A stretch of DNA of 64,000 nucleotides. Origin: GCA-2705995 sp965661625 (GTDB lineage Bacteria > Bacteroidota > Bacteroidia > Flavobacteriales_G > Salibacteraceae). This document shows positions 1 through 8,332 of the stretch, piece after piece. Location: assembly GCA_965661625.1 (NCBI GenBank), contig CBFIEM010000015.1, positions 15,382-79,381 on the forward strand. The letters are read 5' to 3'. The position numbers were made by a program, and so were the translations under genes. Position 1 is the first letter of the stretch, and every line of letters begins with the position of its first letter. The notes under the pieces are model-generated. The model saw only the letters and a program-made list of their open reading frames with translations. It was not told the origin of the DNA and made no database searches.

Positions 1-2
1 TT

Positions 3-803
3 GAAGGAGGTTGTTATGCAAAGACTATTAATCTTTCACAAGAGAATGAGCCTGATATTTGGAACGCTATCAAACCAGGTGCATTATTGGAGAACATTGG
101 CTTTAAAGCTGGGACAAACGAAGTTGACTTTTCAGATAAGTCGATTACGGAAAACACCCGTGTAAGCTATCCGATAGATCACATTGATAACATAAAGGTG
201 CCTTCAATTGGTGAGAATCCTAAGAACATCTTCTTCCTTACGGCAGATGCTTTTGGTGTCTTACCTCCAATTTCAAAATTGACCCCAGGTCAGGCTGCAT
301 TTCACTTTATATCAGGATATACGGCAAAAGTTGCAGGAACTGAAGCGGGAATCGTTGAGCCAGTTACTACGTTCTCTGCCTGTTTTGGAGCACCATTTAT
401 GCCATTGCACCCAACGGTATATGCTGAAATGCTAAGTAAGAAAATGCAGGATGCAGGCGTGGATGTTTGGCTGATTAATACGGGATGGACCGGTGGCCCT
501 TACGGCGTAGGAGAACGTATGAAGTTGAAGTTCACACGTGCTCTGATTACTGCAGCGCTAGAAGGAAAACTAAAAGATGTGGAATTTGAAAATCATCCAG
601 TCTTCGGTTTAGCTATGCCTAAGTCGTGTCCAAATGTGCCTTCAGAGGTATTGAACCCGAGAAGCACTTGGGAAGATAAAGAGTCTTACGATCAAAAGGC
701 GAACGAACTCGCTTCCAAGTTCAACAAGAACTTTACGAAGTTTGAATCTTATGCTAACGATGAAATAATGGCTGGAGCCCCCAAGGTTGCGGCTAATGCT
801 TAA
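3..803 (+). CDS. pckA: Phosphoenolpyruvate carboxykinase (ATP), C-terminal part
   Basis: The gene enters from the left edge; about 266 C-terminal residues of a protein that is usually about 530-540 residues are visible. It converts oxaloacetate and ATP to PEP, CO2 and ADP in the cytosol, the committed step of gluconeogenesis. The frame is open from base 3 and begins with EGGCYAKTINL, the conserved stretch that follows the nucleotide-binding motif in ATP-type PEPCKs. It continues with the family blocks FLTADAFGVLPPISKL (nucleotide and metal site), GYTAKVAGTE, FGAPFMPLHP and NTGWTGGPYGVGERM. The stop TAA at 801-803 is followed by a strong rho-independent terminator. Nothing looks degenerate. 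The identification is firm; only the N-terminal half is outside the window. Confidence 0.97.
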   Translation, partial: EGGCYAKTINLSQENEPDIWNAIKPGALLENIGFKAGTNEVDFSDKSITENTRVSYPIDHIDNIKVPSIGENPKNIFFLTADAFGVLPPISKLTPGQAAFHFISGYTAKVAGTEAGIVEPVTTFSACFGAPFMPLHPTVYAEMLSKKMQDAGVDVWLINTGWTGGPYGVGERMKLKFTRALITAALEGKLKDVEFENHPVFGLAMPKSCPNVPSEVLNPRSTWEDKESYDQKANELASKFNKNFTKFESYANDEIMAGAPKVAANA

Positions 804-823
804 TCGCATACCTAATTGAATTA

Positions 824-852
824 AAAGGCAGCCCAATCGGCTGCCTTTTTTT
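824..852 (+). terminator. Rho-independent terminator of pckA
   Basis: A perfect 10-bp stem (AAAGGCAGCC / GGCTGCCTTT) with a 5-nt loop is followed by a run of T. It lies 20 bp behind the pckA stop codon. Confidence 0.9.
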
Positions 853-859
853 ATTTTCA
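852..859 (+). promoter_or_regulatory. Possible -7 box of the 51-aa gene/rsmE operon
   Basis: TATTTTCA matches the Bacteroidota -7 consensus TAnnTTTG at six of eight positions, or seven if C is accepted at position 7. It ends 4 nt before the ATG at 864 and overlaps the U-tract of the pckA terminator. It is reported because several other genes here have the same spacing; on its own it is weak. Confidence 0.3.
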
Positions 860-863
860 CACC

Positions 864-1019
864 ATGAGTCAAAAGGGTTTTTTTAAAATTTTAGCGGCAA
901 TGAACCGAGCTTTGTTACCTAAAATGAGTGGAAAGGACATGAACCTGGCCAATTTGAGCAAATGGCAAAAAGCCCTCGTTGCATGGCGCTATTACGTTAC
1001 CATTAGAACATTGAACTGA
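864..1019 (+). CDS. Conserved-looking small basic protein (51 aa) upstream of rsmE
   Basis: This 51-residue protein of unassigned function begins MSQKGFFKILAAMNRALLP and ends WRYYVTIRTLN. It is basic, with a helix-forming N-terminus and an aromatic C-terminal WRYYVT motif. From memory, short proteins of this shape (FFKILAxxNKALLP...KWQ.A..AWRYYVT) are widespread in Flavobacteriia and sometimes carry an unreliable SsrA-binding-protein-like label; that is recollection, not a search. Evidence that it is translated: its stop TGA overlaps the ATG of rsmE (TGATG), an arrangement typical of translational coupling, and it lies immediately behind a terminator with a possible -7 box 4 nt upstream. It probably forms the first gene of the rsmE operon. 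Confidence 0.7.
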   Translation: MSQKGFFKILAAMNRALLPKMSGKDMNLANLSKWQKALVAWRYYVTIRTLN

Positions 1020-1738
1020 TGCGCTATTTCTATGTGAATCAATCGCCTGTTAACGACCAAATTATCTTGGATAAAAATGACAGCAGACACCTTGTTCAAG
1101 TGTTGAGGTCACAAGTTGGAGATCAAGTAACCGTAGTAGATGGCAAAGGCAACCGCTTCATAGCAGCGTTGACAGACCCTAATCCAAAGCGAGCTGGTTT
1201 AGCTGTAAAATCATCATCTAAAGATCAAATCCTTCAACCGGAATTACACCTCGCTGTTGCTCCAACAAAAACCAATGATCGTTTTGAAATCATGGTGGAG
1301 AAAGCTACCGAACTAGGCGTCCATCAAATCACACCCATTATTTGTGACCACAGTGAACGCAAAAAATACAATACCGAACGCGCTGAACGGATAGCCATTG
1401 CAGCAATTAAGCAATCGCGCAAAGCATATTTACCAGTAATCAACGAAGCCGTACCCTTTCAAATATTTATCGAAAAACACGGAGGCCCTTCGACTTATGT
1501 AGCGCACTGTTACGATAACGACTCAGCTAAAAATCACCTCTTTGAAGTTATACAGTCAACACGTTTATCAGACGCGATCACCATTTGTATTGGTCCTGAA
1601 GGCGATTTTTCAACTCGCGAGGTTACATTAACCAAGGAGTTAGGATGTATACCTGTTTCCTTAGGAAACCAACGACTTCGAACGGAAACTGCGGCAATTG
1701 CTGCTTGTCATTGCATATCTTTATACCGTGAAACATAA
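1019..1738 (+). CDS. rsmE: 16S rRNA (uracil-1498-N3)-methyltransferase RsmE
   Basis: A SPOUT-class, SAM-dependent methyltransferase that methylates N3 of U1498 in the 30S decoding region. The N-terminal PUA-like part is recognisable in MRYFYVNQS and HLVQVLRSQVGDQVTVVDGKG. The catalytic SPOUT knot is shown by KATELGVHQITPIICDHSE, IGPEGDFSTREV and LGNQRLRTETAAIAA. Its 239 residues are the normal family length. The start is the ATG overlapping the stop of the upstream 51-aa gene. The next gene starts inside its last codons, so the four genes from 864 to 3220 look like one operon. Confidence 0.95.
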   Translation: MRYFYVNQSPVNDQIILDKNDSRHLVQVLRSQVGDQVTVVDGKGNRFIAALTDPNPKRAGLAVKSSSKDQILQPELHLAVAPTKTNDRFEIMVEKATELGVHQITPIICDHSERKKYNTERAERIAIAAIKQSRKAYLPVINEAVPFQIFIEKHGGPSTYVAHCYDNDSAKNHLFEVIQSTRLSDAITICIGPEGDFSTREVTLTKELGCIPVSLGNQRLRTETAAIAACHCISLYRET

Positions 1739-2405
1739 TCTACTTTTAGTCGTATTACTGGTATCAAACTGTGCCATAGGCTTGAGCCAGACTTACCATA
1801 TGGGGCTTTTAAAGTATCGGGGTGGCGGTGATTGGTATGCAAATTTAGAAACCTCACTCCCCAACCTGATAAGCTTTTGCAACACAGAGTTAGGCACTCA
1901 GTTCCATCCCGAGCAGCGCATTGTTTCACCCGAAAGCCAAGAACTCTACAATGTCCCTTTCGTTCATATGACTGGTCACGGAAATGTTGTTTTCAGCAAT
2001 CAAGAAGCTCAAAATCTAAGGGATTATCTGCTAGCAGGAGGTTTTTTGCACATTGATGACAACTATGGGATGGACCCTTACATACGGCTTGCGATGAAAC
2101 AAGTTTTTCCAGCCTTGGATTGGGTTGCATTGCCACCAACACATCCTATCTTTCAAGAACCCTATGCGTTCCCTGACGGAGTTCCAAAAGTGCACAAACA
2201 TGAAGGCAAAGCCCCTCAAGTGTTAGCGCTTATAAAAAACGGACGTATTATTTGCTTGTATACTTATGAAGTTGACCTGGGCGATGGATGGGAAGATATT
2301 GCGGTTCATGGAGATTCGCAGGAGATCCATGAATTAGCACTGAAAATGGGTGCCAATATTATCTATTATGTATTTAGTGGAAGACTTGAATCGCAGCAAT
2401 TTTGA
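1728..2405 (+). CDS. DUF4159-family secreted protein
   Basis: This is a secreted or periplasmic protein of the DUF4159 family; its biochemical role is not established. An uncleaved ORF could begin further upstream, but the GTG at 1728 gives a proper signal peptide (KHNLLLVVLLVSNCAIGLSQ), so this start is preferred; it leaves 225 residues. Family features seen are KYRGGGDWYANLETSLPNL near the N-terminus, the glutamine-amidotransferase-like core with VHMTGHGNVVFS and GGFLHIDDNYGMD, and a C-terminal GWEDIAVHGDS segment. It overlaps rsmE by 11 bp and the ion-channel gene by 4 bp, so it is probably co-transcribed with both. DUF4159 proteins often accompany gliding or envelope genes in Bacteroidota, but nothing here shows that directly. 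Confidence 0.85.
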   Translation: MKHNLLLVVLLVSNCAIGLSQTYHMGLLKYRGGGDWYANLETSLPNLISFCNTELGTQFHPEQRIVSPESQELYNVPFVHMTGHGNVVFSNQEAQNLRDYLLAGGFLHIDDNYGMDPYIRLAMKQVFPALDWVALPPTHPIFQEPYAFPDGVPKVHKHEGKAPQVLALIKNGRIICLYTYEVDLGDGWEDIAVHGDSQEIHELALKMGANIIYYVFSGRLESQQF

Positions 2406-3220
2406 GTAAAAAAGAACTTTACAACATCATTTTCGAAACGGACACTCCAAAGGGAAAGGCCTTCGATGTTGCCCTTTTAATTGCCATTATATTGAGCATT
2501 GTTACGGTTATGCTCGAGACCGTTCAAGAACTCGACGAAAAGTTCAATCAACTGTTCAGCATATTAGAATGGATTTTCACCATAATCTTCACCGCTGAAT
2601 ACATTGTTCGCATCTACATTGTTGAACGCAAAAGAAAATACATCTTCAGCTTCTTAGGCTTAATCGATTTGCTTTCCATTCTTCCCGCCTACCTCAGTAT
2701 CTTCCTTGTTGGTTCGCATTACCTTTCGGTACTTCGAATCATGCGATTATTGCGCGTATTCCGCGTTCTAAAACTTACACGCTTCATTGGTGAAGCTGCG
2801 GTGCTTCAAAATGCGTTAAAGAACTCACGATACAAAATAAGCGTCTTCCTGATATTTGTTTTGAGCATTGTTGTTATCATGGGTACGCTGCTGTATATGG
2901 TAGAAGGGGCTGAACACGGATTTACAAGTATTCCTAGAAGTATTTATTGGGCCATCGTTACCCTTACTACTGTTGGTTATGGGGACATATCACCTGGAAC
3001 GGCAACCGGACAGTTTATAGCCTCGGTAATCATGATTTTAGGGTATGGAATCATTGCTGTTCCTACAGGAATTGTATCAACAGAAATGGTTCAAGCGCAG
3101 CGCTCATCATCAAAAAAAACGCATACCATTACGTGTGCAGCATGCGGCGAAACTGAACACTTAACAGGTGCTGGTTTTTGTCAAAATTGCGGAGAACCTC
3201 TTGATTCGCCGGGTAATTAA
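2402..3220 (+). CDS. Voltage-gated-type potassium channel with C-terminal zinc ribbon
   Basis: An inner-membrane cation channel of the six-transmembrane ion-transport superfamily. The voltage-sensor-like region includes TIIFTAEYIVRIYIVERK and the arginine-rich S4 helix (LRIMRLLRVFRVLKLTRFI). The pore carries the potassium selectivity filter TVGYGD, preceded by YWAIVTLT. S6 is IASVIMILGYGIIAVPTGIV. After the membrane domain, about 35 residues form a zinc-ribbon-like knuckle with two CxxC pairs (CAACGETEHLTGAGFCQNCG), which could bind zinc or act as a redox or gating element. The TTG start overlaps the TGA of the DUF4159 gene. Family assignment is firm; ion selectivity is inferred from the filter. 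Confidence 0.93.
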   Translation: MSKKELYNIIFETDTPKGKAFDVALLIAIILSIVTVMLETVQELDEKFNQLFSILEWIFTIIFTAEYIVRIYIVERKRKYIFSFLGLIDLLSILPAYLSIFLVGSHYLSVLRIMRLLRVFRVLKLTRFIGEAAVLQNALKNSRYKISVFLIFVLSIVVIMGTLLYMVEGAEHGFTSIPRSIYWAIVTLTTVGYGDISPGTATGQFIASVIMILGYGIIAVPTGIVSTEMVQAQRSSSKKTHTITCAACGETEHLTGAGFCQNCGEPLDSPGN

Positions 3221-3308
3221 CACCTCGTTCCTTCGGTAAACTTCGGCGACATCCAGCATACAACATAAAAAATCGTAATTTAGTTCCTCAATCTAAACAT
3301 AACTCAAT

Positions 3309-4037
3309 ATGAAAAAACTATTACTATTAGCATGCGCTGTCGGATTTGTAGCTTCTTCTCAGGCTCAATTCGTGGATTTAACAATCTCTGCTATTACAAG
3401 TCCTTCAGGTACGGTTTACCTCGATAGTGATCAAAATGGAGATCCTGTTTATTCATTATCACTTGAAGCTGTAAACAATGATGTTGAACTTCCTATTGGT
3501 GATGCATTTTTTACCGTTGAATATGATGGTAGCAATGTTCCTGCGCCAAACGGAAACTGGACTGGAAATACTACAACTCCATGGATGATGGGCGAAACTG
3601 AAGCTTTTACCCTAACACAAGCGTTCACATTTGAAGGAGATGTTGGTCAAGCTGATCTATGTGTAACCTTGACGAACTGGAAAAACAGTTCTGCTAGTAC
3701 TCCTGAAACGAATAGTAACCTTGCTCCTGTGTGTGTTACCTTAACTGTTGAAGACACAACTACAACATCAGTAAATGAGCATTCGCTTGTACTTGATCGT
3801 GTAATTGCAAATGGTGAAATAATTACTGTTTATGCAAGCAATAACATTAACCAAGCGGTTGATTTCACATTGTATAACCTTGCAGGACAAGCAGTTCACA
3901 CTACTAAATTCAACACAACTGGATCTAATTTCTACAAAAACATCAATGTAACTGGCGTTCCTGCTGGTATTTACATTGTTCGTTTGACTGGAGATAAAGG
4001 GACAAGTGGTGCAGTACAGAAAGTGTACTTGCGCTAA
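3309..4037 (+). CDS. T9SS type A sorting-domain secreted protein
   Basis: A secreted protein of unknown specific function, 242 residues. It has a classical signal peptide (MKKLLLLACAVGFVASSQA). The middle (about residues 20-150) is a beta-rich, CARDB/Ig-like domain: FVDLTISAITSPSGTVYL, VELPIGDAFFTVEYDG and CVTLTNWKNSS. The last ~75 residues are a Por-secretion C-terminal sorting domain (TLYNLAGQAVHTTKFN ... GVPAGIYIVRLTGDKG ... KVYLR), the signal for export through the type IX system and surface attachment. It has its own terminator and appears monocistronic. Confidence 0.85.
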   Translation: MKKLLLLACAVGFVASSQAQFVDLTISAITSPSGTVYLDSDQNGDPVYSLSLEAVNNDVELPIGDAFFTVEYDGSNVPAPNGNWTGNTTTPWMMGETEAFTLTQAFTFEGDVGQADLCVTLTNWKNSSASTPETNSNLAPVCVTLTVEDTTTTSVNEHSLVLDRVIANGEIITVYASNNINQAVDFTLYNLAGQAVHTTKFNTTGSNFYKNINVTGVPAGIYIVRLTGDKGTSGAVQKVYLR

Positions 4038-4055
4038 CCTGAATCACGCTCATTT

Positions 4056-4089
4056 AAAAAGGTCATCCTGATGGATGACCTTTTTTTTT
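4056..4089 (+). terminator. Rho-independent terminator of the 3309 gene
   Basis: A 13-bp perfect stem (AAAAAGGTCATCC / GGATGACCTTTTT) with a TGAT loop and a long T run, starting 19 bp behind the stop codon. Confidence 0.92.
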
Positions 4090-4188
4090 ATACCTACCCA
4101 ACCTTTTGAGCCCCTTATGCGTTATTGCTGATACTTGGTGTTTGATAATTATGTTAACCGATAAGTATCGACACTTATTACACACACG

Positions 4189-4214
4189 AAAAAGCCCTTC
4201 TCCAAGGGCTTTTT
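4189..4214 (-). terminator. Rho-independent terminator of hisS-hutH
   Basis: An 11-bp stem (AAAAAGCCCTT / AAGGGCTTTTT) with a 4-nt loop directly follows the hutH stop on the minus strand. With A and T runs on both sides it could also stop transcription arriving from the left. Confidence 0.85.
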
Positions 4215-5699
4215 TTATTGAACTACCTGAACAAACTGTTCTGCATTTCGAATATCTGGTGAGAGCACCCGATCAGCCTGAACCAATGGAACCACTTTTC
4301 GGAATCGCGTTAAAAGGTCACGTAATTCGGGAGAAGTCCGTTGCTCATCTCGAAACTGCATGGCCTGAGAAGCATTCATCAATTCAATTCCCTGAATGCG
4401 CTGAACGTTGGCAGCTACACGAAGGCATTTAGTAGCTGCATTCGCACCCATGCTTACGTGATCTTCTTGACCATTAGATGAGTCTATTGAATCTACTGAA
4501 GCGGGCATACAGCATTGTTTATTCTGACTTACAATTGAAGCGGCAGTATATTGTGGAATCATGAACCCAGAATTCAACCCTGGATTAGCCACTAAAAATG
4601 CGGGCAAACCCCGCGTACCACTAATCAATTTATAAACCCTCCGCTCAGCAATGCTACCGAGTTCAGCTAGCGCTATTGCCAACTGGTCTAATGCCATAGC
4701 TAAAGGCTGACCATGGAAATTACCGGCAGAAATAACCTCATCAGCATCTGGAAATACGGTAGGGTTATCGGTAACCGAATTCACTTCACGTTCAAAAACC
4801 GTTTTTACAAAATCAATTACATCCCTTGAAGCACCATGCACTTGAGGCATGCAACGAAAGGAATATGGATCTTGAACATGTTCTTTGGGCTGATTGATCA
4901 GCTCACTGCCATCGAGGTGGCGCCTAACTGCTTGCGCAGTAACTAGTTGTCCGGGCTGTTTTCTTACTAAATGTGGTAGATCACTAAACGGCTCTATCCG
5001 TCCGTCAAAAGCTTCGAGTGCCAGCGCACCAAACTTATCGGCGTTGGCTAAAATGGTTTCTGATTTAGCCAAGGTATAAACCCCATAAGCGCTCATAAAT
5101 TGGGTGCCGTTCAATAGCGCTAAGCCTTCTTTTGCGCCCAACGTTAAGGCCGACCAGTTTTTTCGCTTGTAGACTTCTGATGTATCAATTCGCTCACCTT
5201 GATCATACACTTCTCCTAGACCTAATAATGGAAGTGCTAAATGCGCTAAGGGGGCTAAATCTCCGGATGCGCCTAGCGAACCTTGCTCATAAACAACAGG
5301 GATAATCCCTGAATTAAACATGTCTACGAAGCGCTGAACAGTTGTCAACTGTACACCACTGTGTCCATAGCACATGTTTTGAATCTTTAAAATCATCATG
5401 ATTTTCACAATATCCTGAGGTACTAGTTCCCCCGTACCGCAAGCATGTGACATTACCAAGTTAGCCTGAAGTTGACTAAGCTCATCCGATGATATTTGCG
5501 TATTACACAACGATCCAAATCCCGTGTTAATTCCATAAATGGGACCCTCCCGCGAAGCGAGCATGTTGTCTAAATAGGACTTACACGATTCAATTGCCTC
5601 AATCGCAGTAGCGGACAATTCGAGTTTTTTACCCTCTGTAATGATTGACATCAATGTTTCCAAAGACAACCAATCATGCGATACTACATGTTTACTCAT
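4215..5699 (-). CDS. hutH: Histidine ammonia-lyase (aromatic amino-acid lyase family)
   Basis: Deaminates L-histidine to urocanate, the first step of histidine degradation, in the cytosol. The 494 residues are typical of the family. It carries GINTGFGSLCN near residue 60 (with the catalytic tyrosine just before, in IYGINTGFG), the MIO-forming Ala-Ser-Gly in GSLGASGDLAPLAH, NGTQFMSAYGV, FRCMPQVHGASRD and DNPTVF. The ATG overlaps the hisS stop by 4 bp. No other hut gene lies nearby. Tyrosine or phenylalanine ammonia-lyases share this fold; the QVHG region and overall resemblance favour histidine, but substrate is inferred. Confidence 0.92.
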   Translation of the reverse strand: MSKHVVSHDWLSLETLMSIITEGKKLELSATAIEAIESCKSYLDNMLASREGPIYGINTGFGSLCNTQISSDELSQLQANLVMSHACGTGELVPQDIVKIMMILKIQNMCYGHSGVQLTTVQRFVDMFNSGIIPVVYEQGSLGASGDLAPLAHLALPLLGLGEVYDQGERIDTSEVYKRKNWSALTLGAKEGLALLNGTQFMSAYGVYTLAKSETILANADKFGALALEAFDGRIEPFSDLPHLVRKQPGQLVTAQAVRRHLDGSELINQPKEHVQDPYSFRCMPQVHGASRDVIDFVKTVFEREVNSVTDNPTVFPDADEVISAGNFHGQPLAMALDQLAIALAELGSIAERRVYKLISGTRGLPAFLVANPGLNSGFMIPQYTAASIVSQNKQCCMPASVDSIDSSNGQEDHVSMGANAATKCLRVAANVQRIQGIELMNASQAMQFRDEQRTSPELRDLLTRFRKVVPLVQADRVLSPDIRNAEQFVQVVQ

Positions 5700-7051
5700 T
5701 TGATCTGGTCAATTAGGTTGGACTGCAAAACTACTTCTTGATTCCCCGTTTTCATTTGCTTGAGGGTAGCTTTCCCTGCTTGGATCTCTTCCTCGCCTAT
5801 CAGCACTACGTGACTTATCTTTTTATCGTTGGCGTATTTCATTTGCTTTTTCAGCTTCGCTTGATCTGGATAAACTTCCGCAGAAATTCCATTCACCCTC
5901 ATTTCCTCAGCTAACTTCAAGTAAGTAGGAATAGCTTCATCGCTAAAATTTATGAAGAGTACCTGAGTTACCGTTTCAATCGAATCGGGAAATAATCCTT
6001 TCGCTAATAGCAAATCATAGATGCGATCAGCACCAAAAGAAATACCAACACCAGAAAGTCCTTTCATTCCAAATACCCCCGTAAGGTCGTCGTATCGTCC
6101 TCCCCCACAAATACTTGAAGGAAAATCAGGGTGTGCTACTTCAATAATAGCACCCGTGTAATAATTCAGTCCTCGTGCCAACGTTAGATCCAAACTCACC
6201 TGAGATAGCCCAAACTGATCCGTCAATTGAAAGAGGTAATTTAATTCCTCAACACCTGCTTTCCCTATTTCACTGTCGGCAAGCATCGTATCTAGCAAAT
6301 TCAGCTTCTCTGAACGCGAACCAGAAAAGGTTAATAACGGCTGCAGTCCTTCGATTGCGGTAGTTGGCAATCCCCGATTAACTAGCTCTTCATTTACTTT
6401 GTCTAATCCTATCTTGTCAAGCTTATCCATCGCTGTGGTAAGGTCAATCAAGAAATCACTTGCGCCCAAACTCTCAGCTAAACCAGCGAGGACTTTGCGG
6501 TTATTGAGTTTTATTTCAACATCTGCCAAGCCCAGCTTAGTGAACACACCCTGTATAATACGAATAAGCTCCAACTCATTCAATAAACTCGGGGATCCAA
6601 TCACATCTGCATCGCATTGATAAAATTCACGGTACCTGCCTTTTTGAGGGCGATCTGCTCGCCAAACGGGTTGGATTTGGTAGCGTTTAAAAGGAAAAGC
6701 TAATTCGTGATGATGCTGCACAACAAACCGGGCAAAAGGAACCGTTAAGTCGTAGCGAAGTGCCTTTTCACTCAATTTTGATGTGAGGGGAACTAAATCG
6801 CGATTAAGGAGTTCGTCTGCTGTCGCTTTTTTCAAAAAGTCGCCTGAATTCAATATTTTAAAGATCAATCGGTCACCCTCTTCACCGTACTTCCCCATCA
6901 ATGTCTCCATCGTCTCCATGGCGGGAGTTTCAATTGGTGCATAGCCGTACAGCTCATACAACTCTCGAATGACTTGAAACAAATAGTTCCTCCTGGTCAT
7001 CTCGGTTGGACCAAAGTCACGCGTGCCCTTAGGAATAGATACTTTAGACAT
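5696..7051 (-). CDS. hisS: Histidyl-tRNA synthetase
   Basis: Class II aminoacyl-tRNA synthetase charging tRNA-His. The open frame extends upstream, but the family N-terminus is the ATG at 7051 (MSKVSIPKGTRDFGP), giving 451 residues. Diagnostic features are LRYDLTVPFARFV, KRYQIQPVWRADRPQKGRYREF (motif 2 region), FYQCDADVIG, the histidine-binding LARGLNYYTG, and GGGRYDDLTGVFG; the C-terminal anticodon-binding domain ends near LKQMKTGNQEVV. It is followed by hutH with a 4-bp overlap, so charging and breakdown of histidine share one transcript. A near-consensus -7 box (GATATTTG, 7071-7078 minus) lies 19 nt upstream of the chosen start. Confidence 0.95.
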   Translation of the reverse strand: MSKVSIPKGTRDFGPTEMTRRNYLFQVIRELYELYGYAPIETPAMETMETLMGKYGEEGDRLIFKILNSGDFLKKATADELLNRDLVPLTSKLSEKALRYDLTVPFARFVVQHHHELAFPFKRYQIQPVWRADRPQKGRYREFYQCDADVIGSPSLLNELELIRIIQGVFTKLGLADVEIKLNNRKVLAGLAESLGASDFLIDLTTAMDKLDKIGLDKVNEELVNRGLPTTAIEGLQPLLTFSGSRSEKLNLLDTMLADSEIGKAGVEELNYLFQLTDQFGLSQVSLDLTLARGLNYYTGAIIEVAHPDFPSSICGGGRYDDLTGVFGMKGLSGVGISFGADRIYDLLLAKGLFPDSIETVTQVLFINFSDEAIPTYLKLAEEMRVNGISAEVYPDQAKLKKQMKYANDKKISHVVLIGEEEIQAGKATLKQMKTGNQEVVLQSNLIDQIK

Positions 7052-7130
7052 AATCAAGAATTTAGAAGCGCAAATATCCAAAAAATAAGAGGGTTTCGGT
7101 ACTTTTGGGATATATTCATTTGGACATCTT

Positions 7131-7661
7131 ATGTACGAGATCAAAGAAAAATCATTTGCCATTTTTCACAGGTATTTCTGGACCGGTACCCTTTTAACGT
7201 TGAGCTTTTTTTGTTTCCGTCAGTATTTCGTGGATGCGAATGAGTCCGAATTACATTATACGCGGATTGCGGGTGTGTTGGAATCTGTAGAAGAAGTTGA
7301 TCAGGCTTATCGGGGTGAGGTAAAACACAGCGACCATTACCTGCATTTTAAACTCAAGCACCTGAACAATTCGTTCAACCTCGGTACAGTTATCAAGCAT
7401 GTGGACCTCAATGAGTTTCACAAGCACACTAATTTCGAAGATTCTGTAACGGTTCTGATATCAAACCGGGATTCCGTATACCTCAACAAAGGCAACGAAT
7501 TGTATACGTATGCCTTAGAAGCTCCTGATGGGAAACGCATCGAAAATCATTACCGCATTAAGTCTGATCTGCATGTTAAATACACCATGTACCCTTCACT
7601 GATTTTAGGATTTGTTCTGGGAATTGGGGGAGTATTTCATTTCTTTAGAAGTCAATCATGA
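7131..7661 (+). CDS. Hypothetical membrane protein with two transmembrane helices
   Basis: I do not recognise a family. The 176 residues have a hydrophobic helix near residues 18-33 (GTLLTLSFFCFRQYF), a roughly 110-residue polar, probably extracytoplasmic middle (YTRIAGVLESVEEVDQAY ... YHIKSDLH-like region) and a C-terminal helix (YPSLILGFVLGIGGVFHFF). The layout resembles small Bacteroidota periplasmic-loop proteins with paired helices. The gene is divergent from hisS and overlaps the next gene, a LysE exporter, by 4 bp, so the two are probably co-translated. A -7-like box TTCATTTG lies 8 nt before the ATG. Confidence 0.7.
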   Translation: MYEIKEKSFAIFHRYFWTGTLLTLSFFCFRQYFVDANESELHYTRIAGVLESVEEVDQAYRGEVKHSDHYLHFKLKHLNNSFNLGTVIKHVDLNEFHKHTNFEDSVTVLISNRDSVYLNKGNELYTYALEAPDGKRIENHYRIKSDLHVKYTMYPSLILGFVLGIGGVFHFFRSQS

Positions 7662-8281
7662 ATCAGTATTGGGTAGAATTCATTTCCATTGCCCTCTTTC
7701 ACCTAATTGCTGTAGCTAGCCCCGGCCCTGACTTTACCATAACCTTGAAACAGAGTTTAAGGTACGGCACCAGAACTGGTGTTTATTCAGCGTTGGGTAT
7801 TGGAACCGGGATTTTACTTCATTTATTTTATGTACTCATTGGCTTTGGTCTGATCGTAGCATCACATCCTTACGCTTATACGCTGCTTACATGGGTTGGC
7901 GCCGGATACCTCATTTACTTAGGATATCGCGGAATCACATCAAAACCCGGCAACCACCAAATTAAAGCGGATCAAGAAGTTATCAAGCCAACTGCGTTTA
8001 AGGCATTCCAAACTGGTTTCTTTGTAAATGCATTGAATGTCAAGGCTACGTTGTTTTTTCTTTCGGTTTACACCGCTCTCGTTAGTCCTTCCACCCCAAT
8101 TCTGTGGCAAGTGAGTTACGGATGCTACATGGCGCTTGCCACTGCTGCCTGGTTTTCATTTCTTGCAGGAATTGTCGGCAATCAATATGTGCGAAAACAC
8201 ATCGCTCGTTACGGGTATTGGGTAGACCGGGTTACTGGTGTAATTCTCATGGGGTTAGCTATAAAGCTCTTGATCGGCTAG
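7658..8281 (+). CDS. LysE/RhtB-family amino-acid exporter
   Basis: Inner-membrane export carrier for amino acids or derivatives. The 207 residues match the LysE family (about 200-210, six helices). The N-terminal signature ASPGPDFTITLKQSLRYGTRTG and GIGTGILLHLFYVLIGFG are classic RhtB-type; AGYLIYLGYRGI, GFFVNALNVKATLFFLSVYTAL and the C-terminal RVTGVILMGLAIKLL are also family blocks. It overlaps the upstream two-helix membrane protein by 4 bp. Substrate cannot be read from sequence; homoserine/threonine or leucine export is typical of this branch. Confidence 0.92.
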   Translation: MNQYWVEFISIALFHLIAVASPGPDFTITLKQSLRYGTRTGVYSALGIGTGILLHLFYVLIGFGLIVASHPYAYTLLTWVGAGYLIYLGYRGITSKPGNHQIKADQEVIKPTAFKAFQTGFFVNALNVKATLFFLSVYTALVSPSTPILWQVSYGCYMALATAAWFSFLAGIVGNQYVRKHIARYGYWVDRVTGVILMGLAIKLLIG

Positions 8282-8319
8282 TAAATGCAAATTTATTGTC
8301 AACCTTGGTAAACCATTCT

Positions 8320-8327
8320 TAGTTTTG
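8320..8327 (+). promoter_or_regulatory. -7 box of the TPR histidine kinase gene
   Basis: TAGTTTTG is a perfect match to TAnnTTTG. It ends 5 nt before the ATG at 8333. A TTG at 8296-8298 is 21 nt upstream, a plausible -33 element. The predicted transcript starts at or next to the start codon. Confidence 0.6.
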
Positions 8328-8332
8328 CAGTT

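Noticed and set aside
4106..4432. 108-codon plus-strand frame over the end of hutH
   Set aside because: It is the antisense shadow of hutH and crosses its terminator.
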